A DNA stretch of 64,000 nucleotides from Neopusillimonas aromaticivorans (GTDB taxonomy: Bacteria > Pseudomonadota > Gammaproteobacteria > Burkholderiales > Burkholderiaceae_B): positions 1,364,001 through 1,428,000 of the forward strand of contig NZ_CP128233.1 in the NCBI RefSeq assembly GCF_030344915.1, read 5' to 3'. The translations under genes were made by a program, and so were the position numbers. Below, piece after piece: positions 1 to 8,456 of this stretch. How positions within the stretch are numbered: the first letter of the stretch is position 1; each line of letters begins with the position of its first letter. The notes beneath the pieces were generated by a model. That model was given only the letters and a program-made list of their open reading frames with translations, searched no databases and had not been told where the DNA came from.

Positions 1-439
1 TTATCGGAGCCAGCAGGTCTGAGTCATTTGAAATAACAACGGCAACATCAAATCGGTTCAAATGCGCATCATGCAACATATGTGTTGCCAAGTTGACGTC
101 GGAGCCCTTTTCTTCCGTCTTAATGACCTCTACGTACTGTTGCTTTGCCCCCGGTAGCGCAACCGCAGGCATCCAGACGTTATGGGTTAGATAGTGACCC
201 AATACTATTTGGGTCGTTGGTAAAGTGCGCAATGCTCGAAGATATGTCTGCTGCCGCATTGGCTGGCCCGGGTCGTTAGGACGCTCAGAAACCAGCGCAG
301 TGAAATACTTCACTGCCACAATGTTATTTTTGGGCATAAGAAGCTCGCAGAGCTTCTGGATGTTCAACCAGCGGTAGGGCGTACCTTTCAGGCAGCCGTA
401 ATAAAGATTGAACGCATCAACGTAGACGATAGTGCGCAT
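1..439 (-). CDS. NYN-domain (PIN-like) putative ribonuclease, 3' end off the window
   Basis: The first 146 codons of a minus-strand gene are visible; the rest lies beyond the left edge. The N-terminus has the VDAFNLYYG motif (Asp8, Asn11), and near the edge SNDSDLLAPI supplies further acidic residues. Together these mark the NYN/LabA-like branch of the PIN nuclease fold (metal-dependent ribonucleases or RNA-binding proteins). The ATG at 437-439 is the only start that keeps the first beta strand and its Asp. An intrinsic-terminator-like hairpin lies directly upstream in the same orientation, so the gene may be attenuated or simply insulated. The physiological target cannot be read from sequence. 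Confidence 0.75.
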   Translation of the reverse strand, partial: MRTIVYVDAFNLYYGCLKGTPYRWLNIQKLCELLMPKNNIVAVKYFTALVSERPNDPGQPMRQQTYLRALRTLPTTQIVLGHYLTHNVWMPAVALPGAKQQYVEVIKTEEKGSDVNLATHMLHDAHLNRFDVAVVISNDSDLLAPI

Positions 440-448
440 CTGTACCTA

Positions 449-479
449 CAAAAAGCAGGGGCCACCCGAAGGTGGCCCC
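449..479 (-). terminator. Hairpin with U-tract in the 5' leader of the NYN gene
   Basis: A perfect 9-bp stem (458-466 with 471-479) is closed by a tetraloop, UUCG as read on the minus strand, and followed by a short T run on that strand (A450-454 on plus). It sits about 10 bases upstream of the NYN start codon. It is either the terminator of something upstream or a leader attenuator. Confidence 0.5.
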
Positions 480-631
480 GCGCCCAGCCACCGAAGCACC
501 TGGGGTGATATCTTTTTATTTTATTCAATGCTGCGGCTACTGTCAACCTTAAGCGCCGGAGCGGGGTGTCAGATAGGAACCATCTAATTGCATCTACAAT
601 AAATCAGCCGACGCCAGAGAGGTGCGCTTTT

Positions 632-906
632 ATGAGCAAGAAACCCGACCCAACCCGCATTGACGATGACGCCCCAGAGTGGAGTGCACAAAACTTCAAA
701 TCGGCCAAGAGGCTGTCCGATATGCCTGATGATTTTCAGCAGGCCATACGCCGCGCACTTGGCCCTCAGCAATCCCCAAAAAGGTACGGACCGCAATACG
801 GTATGACGCCGACATCCTTGAAGCGTTCAAGGCCGATGGTCCTGGTTGGCAGACGCGCATGAACGACGCGTTGCGTGATTGGCTGCGATCTCACCACCGG
901 GCGTAG
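632..906 (+). CDS. brnA: BrnA-family antitoxin, frame interrupted
   Basis: The gene starts at the ATG at 632 (MSKKPDPTRIDDDAPEW), typical of BrnA antitoxins, the ribbon-helix-helix partners of BrnT ribonucleases. One base added to the A-run near 780 joins it to a second frame with the C-terminal BrnA signature: RYDADILEAFKADGPGWQTR, then MNDALRDWLR, stop at 904-906. The protein is about 91 aa, normal for the family. The toxin gene brnT, usually just upstream, is absent: the upstream 190 bases encode nothing similar. It is therefore an orphan antitoxin, perhaps an anti-addiction gene or a remnant of a lost pair. Confidence 0.7.
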
Positions 907-969
907 GAGTGGAAAAGCCCGCTGACGCGGGCTCAAGAGTAAACAAAGCGATGATTATGACCTTTGCTG

Positions 970-2168
970 TCAAGCGAACAAACCGGTGGCTTGGGCGGCG
1001 GCGTTGGCATTGTGTCTTTTCCTTCCTTCCGTCAGGTGCAGGTAGCCTGCGGTTGTTTTAAGCTGCGTATGCCCCAGCGCTTGCTGAACATCGACGATGT
1101 CTGAGCCGCTGTCCAGCATCATCGAGGCATACGTATGACGCAGGTCATGCATCCTCAAGCCAGGCAGCCCGGCCTTTTCCCGCGCGGTTACCCACGCATT
1201 GCGACAGGAATAGTAAGGTTTACCGGTCTGGGGGTTTGGGAAGACCCATTCTGAAGCGCTCTCGTGCATTCGGTTGCGCAGGACCTCCAGGACGCCGGCA
1301 GAAAGGTGCAGCACAAACCCTTTCTTGGCCTTGTCGTCCTCTGCCGGAACGGTCAGCGTCGCCCGGGCCTCGTCGAACCATGACCACCGCATGGCCAGTA
1401 CATTATCCCGGCGCAACCCTGTAGCCCCCATGACACGGATGATATCGGGTAGGTCAGGATTTTGTGAGCCCTCGGCAGCCTTGAGTAGCGCCTTTAATTG
1501 TGCTTGTGTCAGGAATTTGCCTACGATTTTGCGCACGGTCGTCAGCTTAATGGCATGCGTGGGGTTCACTGTCACATGTGTGCCCTTGATACGTATTGCC
1601 TCATTGAAAATGTGGCGTACCAGGATCAAGATGCGCTTGACGGTTCCCTCTGACAATGTGCGCGTGGAGGATTTTTCCCAACGGCCGCCTGAAACCCGTT
1701 TTTGGCGTAGCTGGCCGGCATAGTCCACGATCTCATCCCCATCAATCTCGTTTAACCGCCTATCCCCGAACTGCGGCTGAATATGGTTGCGGTAAATCGA
1801 AGCATGCGTTTCATATGACCGGCTTTCCAGCTTGACCTTGGGCAGAAACGTATTGAAGAAGAACTCGTCCATGGTAGGTGAAAGCAGGAGCCGGCCGCGA
1901 GGCAGCCCCTTTTGTGATCCTCAAGACGTTTCAGGTAAGCACACGCCATCGCCCGAGCGGCGTTGGCCGAGATTTCCCCGACCTTGCCCAGTTTTTCCTG
2001 TCGCTGCTTTTTAAACTCGTCGCGGTACATGACGATGTAGCTCATGTTACCGGTTCCTGTTTTCTGAACAGCAAAACCGACCTGCTCGGTATCAAATATC
2101 AAAATATGTTTTTTCCCGGCGGGGACAATAATTTCTTTGACAGCCTTTTCTGTAATGTGCAACTTCAT
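970..2168 (-). CDS. Tyrosine recombinase/integrase of a mobile element (frameshifted)
   Basis: The roughly 400-aa reconstructed protein has an N-terminal Arm DNA-binding domain (start MKLHITEKAVKEI), a SAM-like core-binding domain and a C-terminal catalytic domain. Catalytic residues are visible: Arg in ATGLRRDN, His-x-x-Arg in MHDLRHTYAS, His in LGHTQLKT and the nucleophile Tyr in TAGYLHL. A single missing base in the CCCCTTTT run at 1906-1913 splits the frame between the Arm and core domains. The gene faces outward toward the left end of an island that includes the polymerase operon at 2387-5205. No tRNA or duplicated att core was found next to it, so the insertion point stays unknown. Confidence 0.85.
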
Positions 2169-2386
2169 GGTGATGATTTCCTACAGCACAACCAGCCAAA
2201 AGCGGCTGACCCCCTGCCGGGATCGGGCTTGAGCGGTGCCTAGGCGCAGCAAACTTGATATGTATAGGAAAAACCCCCGATTTTTTTGGCTCCCAAGCAC
2301 AATTATTTTGTAACCAAAAACAACAATCACAAGTCTCAATCGCTTTTCCTCCCTGAACCAGTAAGCGCCGCTGCTGCACATGCACC

Positions 2387-2770
2387 TCACTGAACGCTTG
2401 CCGTGACGTCCAGGAGAGTGACCTCAGGCGCGCAACCCGGGCGCTGCTCAACCCTGACCAAGCCGGCCTGGGCCAGGCGTTTGAGCGCTTCGCCTTTCGC
2501 ATCGCGCGACACACCCATCGCTTGCGTCGTCTTGCTGGTCAAGCGCACCCGTTTAGATTGAGTCAACCCCGCCAAGTACCACAGGCACAGGCCGACATGC
2601 AGGGCTTTGCCCGGCAAGGCGGCGGCTTGCCGCATCCAGTCCAGAGGTAATGGACCTTTTATGAAGCCGGGTGTGCGGGTAGCGGTCCGAGCACCCGCCA
2701 CATGCTGCCCATGGTGCGGGGACCAGCGGTGAACGATTTCCGTGATTTGAGGTGATGCCCCTGCACTCAT
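2387..2770 (-). CDS. Small winged-helix DNA-binding protein of the island
   Basis: The 127-aa product starts at the ATG at 2770, which overlaps the stop of the upstream polymerase gene as ATGA; this coupling decides the start. The C-terminal half reads as a winged helix-turn-helix (SKTTQAMGVSRDAKGEALKR followed by LAQAGLVRVEQ), similar to MarR/replication-initiator wings. The N-terminal half carries a PLPLDWMRQAAALPGKAL segment. It ends a three-gene operon with the DNA polymerase and the 4538-5205 protein. A role in element replication or its control is inferred. I do not recognise a named family. Confidence 0.6.
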   Translation of the reverse strand: MSAGASPQITEIVHRWSPHHGQHVAGARTATRTPGFIKGPLPLDWMRQAAALPGKALHVGLCLWYLAGLTQSKRVRLTSKTTQAMGVSRDAKGEALKRLAQAGLVRVEQRPGCAPEVTLLDVTASVQ

Positions 2771-4538
2771 ACAGCCCCCGCCTGTGGGAAGGTGGGTACC
2801 CCGACGTGTGTCTGCGAGGCCTGTTTGGCCAGAAGTTCTTGCACCAGGCCCCACATCCTGGCACCCCGTTCATCCGCGTACCGCTCGGGCGCGCGGATGA
2901 AGGTCGCATCCGAGCGCAGTGCAAAGCCACCCAGTACCACTTGACTGGCCTGGACCATCAACGCCTGCATGTGCGCGGCTTTGGCCTCAAGCTCATCCAA
3001 GGGTGCCTCGATCAGCACCGCATCATGCACCGGGGCAATCACGTCAATCCCGGCCTCAACGCCCAGGCAACACGCCAGGCGCAGCATTTCCGCGCCGTTG
3101 GCCTGCATCGGAAAGTTGCAGATCGAGCGCACGTTGGGTCGGCCCTCGATGTGCAGCGTCCAGCCAAACACCGTGCACACCTTGCCATGCGTCAGGGCAT
3201 GATCACGCACGCCGTCCGACCAGGCCCAAAACCGGGCAAAGTTGCGCCGGTGCAGGCGCAGCAGTTCATGGGCATGTGCCGGCGATTGGCCAATGCGCTC
3301 GCCCAGCGACGCCTCGCCCATACCATACTGCACGGCCAGCACACACGCCTTGAATTGCTCGCGCTCGCGGGCGTGGCTGTGTTTGGTCGCCTCGGGCGGC
3401 ACCGCACCCGCCTGCTTGGCAAACTCAAGGTAAGGGTCCCCGGACTGATAGGCCGCCTGCATCTGCGTATCACCGGAAAGCGCTGCCGCAATCCCGAACT
3501 CCTGCTGGGACCAGTCCACATAGGCCAGCCCAAAACCTTCGCGGGGCCGAATCAGCCCCCGCAGCCACACCGACAAGCCATACACAAACTTCGTGGTGGA
3601 CGGTTGATTGCGCCCGGTCCGTGCGCTAAACATGGACAGCAGACAGCGGTTACGGCCATCGCGGCCCACGGCCAGCTCGCTTAACCGTAACTGGCCCAGG
3701 GCCTGGCGCAATTGCCGCAAGGGATACAGTTGCGGATGCGCTTTGACTTGCTCGACAAATGTTTCATCATCCAGGGCCAGACGCCCGGTAGCGGTGGTGG
3801 GCCACGCGATCTGATGCTCAGCCAGATACGCGGCAAAGCGGGCTATTTTGAATGTGCGCCCGTCGTACACACCATACGCCTGGTCGACTCGCGCGATGAG
3901 TTCATCTTTCAAGGCGTGCCAATGTTCGCGTAACTGATCCAGCATGTCAGTGTCGATCGGGATGCCCAACCACTCCATGTAGGCCACCGCCTTGGTGTAG
4001 CGCCCGCGCAGCAACGCGTGAGCCAGCCGGGGCTGGGCACACAAAACCGGTGTCATCGAGCGCAGCAACTTTTCGGTCGCGATGACGTCGGTTTCGCAAT
4101 AGTCCAGCACGGCCTGGCGCTCAGCGGGCGTGTAGGGGCCGCTGCGCAGCACCAGCTCGCGCATGTCGGTCTTTTCCAGGGCGCTGATTCCATCCTGGCC
4201 GTAATACGCCAGCGCGCCCAGCAACCCACCGCCATTAGGCAGCACCCGGCCATTGGTTTGCACGCGAAACTCCGCATACAGATCCAGCACGTTAGCGGGC
4301 AGTGGCCAACCCAAGGCCAGGTGGCAACCCATTTCGGCGCTGGCGTAGTACGCCACATAGAGCGTCTCGGGCCCCAGATCAAAAGGGCAGGCCCGTTGAG
4401 CGCATCGCCCCAGAGGCGCACGGTGCGTCCTGCCAGCAGCTCTTTGGCCACCAGATAAAGCGGCACGGGCCGCTCGCCCGGTGCCGCCGCAAACTCGTAG
4501 TCCACCAGCCAGATTCCCTTGAAAGGCCAGTGCACCAT
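2767..4538 (-). CDS. Family A DNA polymerase with 3'-5' exonuclease domain (frameshifted)
   Basis: A compact (about 590 aa) PolI-type enzyme, shorter than chromosomal PolA (about 930 aa) because the 5' nuclease domain is lacking. The N-terminal DEDD exonuclease is marked by LVDYEF (DxE), a central NVLDLYAEFR and YCETDVIATEKL. The polymerase domain carries motif A (YVDWSQQEFG), motif B (FKACVLAVQYG) and motif C (PVHDAVLIE). The ATG at 4536-4538 overlaps the upstream stop as TAATG. One base missing in the run near 4380-4388 splits the frame. Such polymerases occur on phages and integrative elements and probably replicate or repair element DNA; that role is inferred. Confidence 0.85.
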
Positions 4539-5205
4539 TACATTTCCCCCGCAAGCGTTTGATAATCGGGTGGTCGAGCGAATCGATAATGCGACCCTTA
4601 AAGGCAATCTGCACGATGTCCTCGAAGGTCTTTTCAGGCCATTTGGGTTCATCGGCCAGATTGACAGCCTGCGCCACGTCATACGCGCCTACCGTACGGT
4701 TGGCAGTGAGCCTGACCCAGTGGGTCTGGGCCATCTGCGCGGCGACGTGCGCGGATTCCGACCAGGCATCGAGCCGACCATCCTCACCGGGCGCATTGAT
4801 GGGCCACAAAAATGGGCTGCCATCGCGGGTAATGGCCGCGTACAGAATCTTGGGGCGAACTTCATCGACCAGCTCGGCGTACAACGCCGGCACCACAAGG
4901 TAGCACTCGCCGTCGTCCTTGAGTTGCAAAATGGCCGCCTGAAAGCGCCAGCCTTCATCCGGATGCACGCGCACGAACGTCTGATTGTTAGGTTTGCGCA
5001 CAGGAACCGTGACCAAGGCTTTTTTGACGCCAGCCAGTGCGCCGAAGTTCTGCGTGAGTGCTAGCGACTGCAAGCTGTGCGCAGCCTCACCACTGACGGA
5101 TGGCGCAGGCAGGGCAAACTGTGCCAGGGCACCAGTAGGCGCGTCTGCCAGGTCGGCCTGCGTTTCAACGGGGTTGGCTTGCGCGAGGGAGTGTTTCTTT
5201 TGCAT
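4538..5205 (-). CDS. Conserved island protein upstream of the DNA polymerase
   Basis: A 222-aa protein of unknown function, beginning MQKKHSLAQANPVETQ. The start at 5205 is chosen for its Shine-Dalgarno (AAGGACG) a few bases upstream. Translation breaks just before the end: adding one G to the G-run at 4546-4550 gives an ending RLRGEM and a TAA that overlaps the polymerase ATG (TAATG), the arrangement expected of a coupled operon. The sequence is mixed alpha/beta with no transmembrane segment or known motif. Its invariable position ahead of the polymerase suggests a replication accessory protein, which is inference. Confidence 0.55.
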
Positions 5206-5317
5206 GATAAACGTCCTTAACATAATGTGGACCACGCCAAAAGCGGTGTGATCACCAGCTTTTGCATGTCGAATGCTCGAGAAAATCATGCGCTGGTACT
5301 ATGTATAGCGTTTTTGA

Positions 5318-5334
5318 TCGCACTTTCAGTGCAA
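5318..5334. promoter_or_regulatory. Short inverted repeat upstream of the polymerase operon
   Basis: GCACT-TTC-AGTGC (5320-5332) lies in the 290-base gap between the polymerase operon and the next minus-strand gene, about 115 bases before the operon's first start codon. It could be an operator for the island's winged-helix protein. No well-spaced promoter hexamers are evident, so this is tentative. Confidence 0.25.
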
Positions 5335-5494
5335 ATCGACAAATTTTTTTACACCCCTTAAAAATTGGCTGCGGCGGGCTGCCACACCCCCTGCGCCGGC
5401 CCGCCGCACCCGTCCTCTCTTATAAAGAATCTATAGCTATCGTTAGACGTAGGGTTAGAGCGTCAAGAACGGGCAGGCAGGACACTTTTGGGGC

Positions 5495-6315
5495 TTATCC
5501 TCGGGCAGGGGAGCGTAATGGCCCAGGCCGTAAAGTCAGCGTGTCGGCATCCAACACCCAGACCTTGACGTGGGTTTGCAGCAAGCGCGCATCCAGTTCC
5601 TTGACTTGCCGTGGCCAGCCATCCAACGGGTCATCCTGGCTCAAGGCGTTACGCAAACGCTGGCCAATCGTCTTGGCCCCCGTTGCGGTCACGACCAGCC
5701 AGACCTCGTCAAAATCTTTGGCCCCATACCAGAACAACGCTCGTAAAAACTGCACGAGCTTGGTCATGTCCTTGCTGCTGCGCCAGGCGTTTTCCACTTC
5801 AACCCACACCCGCTGCGCATGGTTGAACACAACGTCAGGAATCTTGACGTGGTGCTGCTCATCAACCTCATACTCAAATCGTGTAGATTTTGATTGCCCT
5901 GCGTTGCTGCGGATTTCCAGTTCCGTGATGCCCAGGCTGTCGTCCACCGTGCGCATTACCGGGTTGCCGGCAACAAAGACGCTGTTGGCCATCGTGCGAT
6001 GGGCGTGAGCGTGGCGCAGCCAGTCCCGGGCATGACCTCGGGCCAGGGGCAGTGCGTAGGTGAGCCTGGCCACGCCCGCTTTAGTCAACGCGTACAGCTG
6101 CTCGCCATTGACCGAGTTGCCGTCCCGTTTGCTGACAACCAGACGTTCTTTGCCCAGGCGACCCAAAAGCCGTGAGGCCATTTTGCGGGTGCTTGGGGTC
6201 AGCTGTCCCCAGACCCCTTGGCAATTTGTCGTGCAGAGCCGTAGCCCAGGCGACCCAGCAGTTCCAGGGTGTGTTGGCGATAGCGCTCGCCACGGGCTTG
6301 ATTACTGAGTGTCAT
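5495..6315 (-). CDS. Replication-relaxation-like winged-helix/nuclease-fold protein (frameshifted)
   Basis: The reconstructed protein is about 273 aa, from the ATG at 6315 (MTLSNQARGERYRQ) to the stop at 5495-5497. An N-terminal winged helix (ELLGRLGYGSARQIAKGVWG, then KMASRLLGRLGKERLV, then LYALTKAGVARL) is followed by a domain with KIPDVVFN and VWVEVENAWRSSKDM. That D...E-x-E-x...K pattern resembles restriction-endonuclease-like folds. This domain order matches the replication-relaxation family of mobile elements. Adding one G near 6213 joins the first 50 residues to the rest. Its location beside the polymerase operon supports a role in plasmid or element replication or transfer. Confidence 0.5.
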
Positions 6316-6319
6316 CGAA

Positions 6320-7045
6320 GTATCTCCTTTATTGGTTCCGATACTTCGTATAGCGACAAGCGCCGGGGCTTTTGCGCGCCGTCATGGCTTTTTGCGCGCG
6401 GTAAAACGCCTCACGCCGTCATTCCTTGCGTTGTGGCTGCCGGTGGGCATGACGCATGAAGCCCGTGCCCACCGGCCACGCGCGCGCAAAACCCCATTAC
6501 TGTTCGCACCCTCCATTTGCAAATCGCTGTGATGGGCCAACGTCTTTCGCTTTACGGGCTGCACGCCCTACGAAAGCCTCGGGAACTAGGGTTCCCGTGT
6601 CCCTGCGGCCCCTCGCTCGCGCTCGGGCAAACCGCTTTCTGCGGCGCTCCTTCCCGCTCGAGCTGGCGGCTCTTGCGGGAACGACCGGCCCCTGAACGGG
6701 GCTACCCCGGAAACCGCTTTGCCCGAGTGCCTCGGGGGCCGGGGGCGTTGCCCCCGTCCAGCGGGTCGGCGCTGGGGCGCCTGAATCCCGAAGGGATTCC
6801 CCTAGGACGGCACCCCCAAAAGGGCACACCCAGCCTGGGAGCTGGGTGCTGCTTCGGCCGCCTGGCCTGCGCAGCCCTACGGGTGCACTACGGTGCCTGG
6901 CTGCACCTGCGCGGCTGACGCCTTGCCCAGCCCGCACCTGGACAGTTGGCGGTCCTGTCGCTCAGGCGCACATCGTTTTAGCCCCAGGTAGCATCCTCAA
7001 TGACTATATGACGCAAATCAGAATACGAATTATTCCACCACCGAG
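6320..7045. other. G+C-rich, hairpin-dense segment without a convincing gene
   Basis: About 700 bases hold no frame with coding character; the open frames on both strands are low-complexity and Arg/Pro/Gly-rich, as expected of random G+C-rich DNA. Instead there are many perfect inverted repeats: CTTTCG/CGAAAG (6544-6549 with 6571-6576), GGGAAC/GTTCCC (6581-6596), GGGGGC/GCCCCC (6741-6755), GAATCCC/GGGATTC (6783-6799) and CACCCAGC/GCTGGGTG (6827-6848). The closely packed stems suggest a structured RNA, an origin (oriT or oriV) or a decayed intergenic array of a mobile element. Confidence 0.45.
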
Positions 7046-7050
7046 CCCAC

Positions 7051-7080
7051 AAAAAACCCCACAACCGCAATCGTGGGGTT
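7051..7080 (-). terminator. Rho-independent terminator of the 7137-8229 operon
   Basis: AACCCCAC (7055-7062) pairs with GTGGGGTT (7073-7080) around a 10-base loop. Read on the minus strand, the stem is followed by a run of T (A7051-7056 on plus). It lies 57 bases beyond the stop of the 7137 gene. The same CCCCACAA-type stem recurs at 8251, 22832 and 24228. Confidence 0.8.
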
Positions 7081-7136
7081 ACCTAGCCGCGATTAAGCCA
7101 ACCAACACCGGCCTCCGGTTAGCGCCCCTAACACCA

Positions 7137-7922
7137 CTACGTGTTGCCCGAACCCAATAAGCCCGACGCCTCAAGCGCTTGCTGCGAACGTTGCGCCGCC
7201 ACAGCACGGTCATACTGCGCCCGAAGACCTTCGGACCACTCGACCATCTCCTGCGCCTGCACCCGACCCAACCGCTCACCCCACGGGTTCGTCGCGGCAC
7301 TCGGGCCATAATAACTGTTCACAAACGACCTGTAACGCGCTGGATCGGCTTGCGCAGGCAGGTTATCAGAACGTGTCGAACTCTCAACCGCCGACAAATA
7401 ACCCTCAAACGTCTCAAACCGCTCTGGATCAACGTAATAGGGATTGGCCTTCTGCCACGCCATAAGCGCCTGACCAAACTCGGTCACGTTCTCACCCATC
7501 GACGGCTTTTGAGCCAACCACTCTTGATACAACGGTGACTTCAGATAGTTGGCCGGCAACCCCGCGCCCGGCTCACCAGGCAGCAGGTAATCACGCGGCA
7601 CCGCCTGGGTTGTCTGGGTCATGGTTTGGGGAACGGCATCCGGGGCCGAAGGTGTGCTTGGTGCGGGCGTTGCCAGGACTGCGTTCGTCCCGCCCAGTAC
7701 TTGGGCGGCCTGTAACTGTGCCAACACCGATTCCACGGCCTGCGTCACCTGTGCCACCACAGGTGCCACCGCTTCGCGCACCGTCGCAGCGTTATCATCC
7801 AGCGCGCTCAGCGCCGATTGCATGTGCCGCGAAAAATCACCCTGCGCACGCTCCAGCGCACTTTGGGCTGAACTTGTCAGGCGTGCAACACGCTCAATAG
7901 AGGATACATCGGATACCGACAT
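7137..7922 (-). CDS. Unknown 261-aa protein of the adhesin locus, copy A
   Basis: I do not recognise this family. The start at 7922 (MSVSDVSSIERVARL) is chosen because the paralogue at 23901 begins at the same residue. Residues 1-75 form a helical, probably coiled-coil segment (ALERAQGDFSRHMQSALSAL and EAVAPVVAQVTQAVESVLAQ). A Pro/Ala/Thr linker (about 76-115) follows, then a conserved C-terminal domain with YLLPGEPGAGLPANYLKSPL and YYVDPERFETFEGYLSAVES, ending in a basic helix. There is no signal peptide or membrane segment. The first 75 residues resemble phasin-like helical proteins only superficially. It is transcribed with the DUF6447 gene, downstream of the adhesin, which suggests an accessory role in adhesin handling. 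Confidence 0.7.
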   Translation of the reverse strand: MSVSDVSSIERVARLTSSAQSALERAQGDFSRHMQSALSALDDNAATVREAVAPVVAQVTQAVESVLAQLQAAQVLGGTNAVLATPAPSTPSAPDAVPQTMTQTTQAVPRDYLLPGEPGAGLPANYLKSPLYQEWLAQKPSMGENVTEFGQALMAWQKANPYYVDPERFETFEGYLSAVESSTRSDNLPAQADPARYRSFVNSYYGPSAATNPWGERLGRVQAQEMVEWSEGLRAQYDRAVAAQRSQQALEASGLLGSGNT

Positions 7923-8004
7923 GGCCTTGCTCTCCAGATGACATCGACATTCGATAAAGACCCCTGGCATAAACACCCCATGCGGTCTTTACCGAAAACA
8001 GTCG

Positions 8005-8229
8005 TTAGTTCTTTGCTTTGCCTGTGGATGATGCTGGTGCCTGAGCAGCCAACTCGGCTTTGAGTACGTTGGCGTACGTCGTACGTGCCGTTTGTAGCAT
8101 CGCCACCAGCGCCTGGGCACGGGCCAATTCCTGATCCGTCGCACGCAAGTTAACCACCTGAGCACGCGCGTTCTCAGACAAACTGTCCAGATCGTACTCA
8201 ACACCGTCAATTGTAATCTTCTGAGCCAT
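8005..8229 (-). CDS. DUF6447-type small protein, copy A
   Basis: A 74-aa protein beginning MAQKITIDGVEYDLDSLSEN, followed by a helix with the NLRATDQELARAQALVAMLQ pattern and a Lys/Ala-rich tail. Length and layout match the small DUF6447 family: an N-terminal beta hairpin 'x-I-x-I-D-G-x-x-Y', then one long helix. It has no signal peptide. A good ribosome-binding site (GGAAG) precedes the ATG. It is the first gene of a two-gene unit with the 261-aa protein and lies just after the adhesin terminator. The function is unknown; the paralogue is at 23983. Confidence 0.7.
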   Translation of the reverse strand: MAQKITIDGVEYDLDSLSENARAQVVNLRATDQELARAQALVAMLQTARTTYANVLKAELAAQAPASSTGKAKN

Positions 8230-8250
8230 AACTCATCTTCCTTTCGATCA

Positions 8251-8283
8251 AAAAATCAAGCCCCACAACCGAAATTGTGAGGC
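8251..8283 (-). terminator. Terminator downstream of adhesin copy A
   Basis: On the minus strand, GCCTCACAA pairs with TTGTGGGGC (8260-8268 with 8275-8283, one G-U pair) and is followed by TTGATTTTTTG. It separates adhesin transcription from the DUF6447 operon. An equivalent element is at 24228-24260. Confidence 0.75.
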
Positions 8284-8420
8284 CATGGGTACACGTACTT
8301 ACCATACATCCATCTGCACTGAAACTCAGAAGCCCAATAACCGCTTCATTCGACAGCACTACAGAACATTACCGCAAATACACGTACCTTTAATGCTGAC
8401 TAACTAACCGCCCTAGGGAA

Positions 8421-8446
8421 CGCCGCCTACCAGGGTAGGCGGCGTC
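8421..8446. terminator. Strong hairpin just after the adhesin A stop
   Basis: ACGCCGCCTAC and GTAGGCGGCGT form an 11-bp perfect stem with a 4-base loop, only 11 bases past the adhesin stop. No U-run follows, so it may protect the mRNA 3' end rather than terminate. In copy B (24400-24425) the stem carries mismatches. Confidence 0.45.
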
Positions 8447-8456
8447 TCCAGGGAGA

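Larger units (their letters stand above)
7137..8450. repeat. Direct repeat copy A of the surface-protein accessory locus
   Basis: This stretch and 23125-24430 are near-identical over long blocks, for example the whole segment encoding the C-terminal half of the 260-aa protein. They share gene order, spacing, the intergenic terminator hairpin and the block around AGCACTACAGAACATTACCG. Orientation is the same, with 16 kb between the copies. Confidence 0.85.

Noticed and set aside
6497..6937. 146-codon minus frame and 133-codon plus frame in the hairpin-rich region
   Set aside because: Both are Arg/Pro/Gly/Ala-rich with no start signal, overlap each other almost completely and have inverted repeats inside; judged noncoding.
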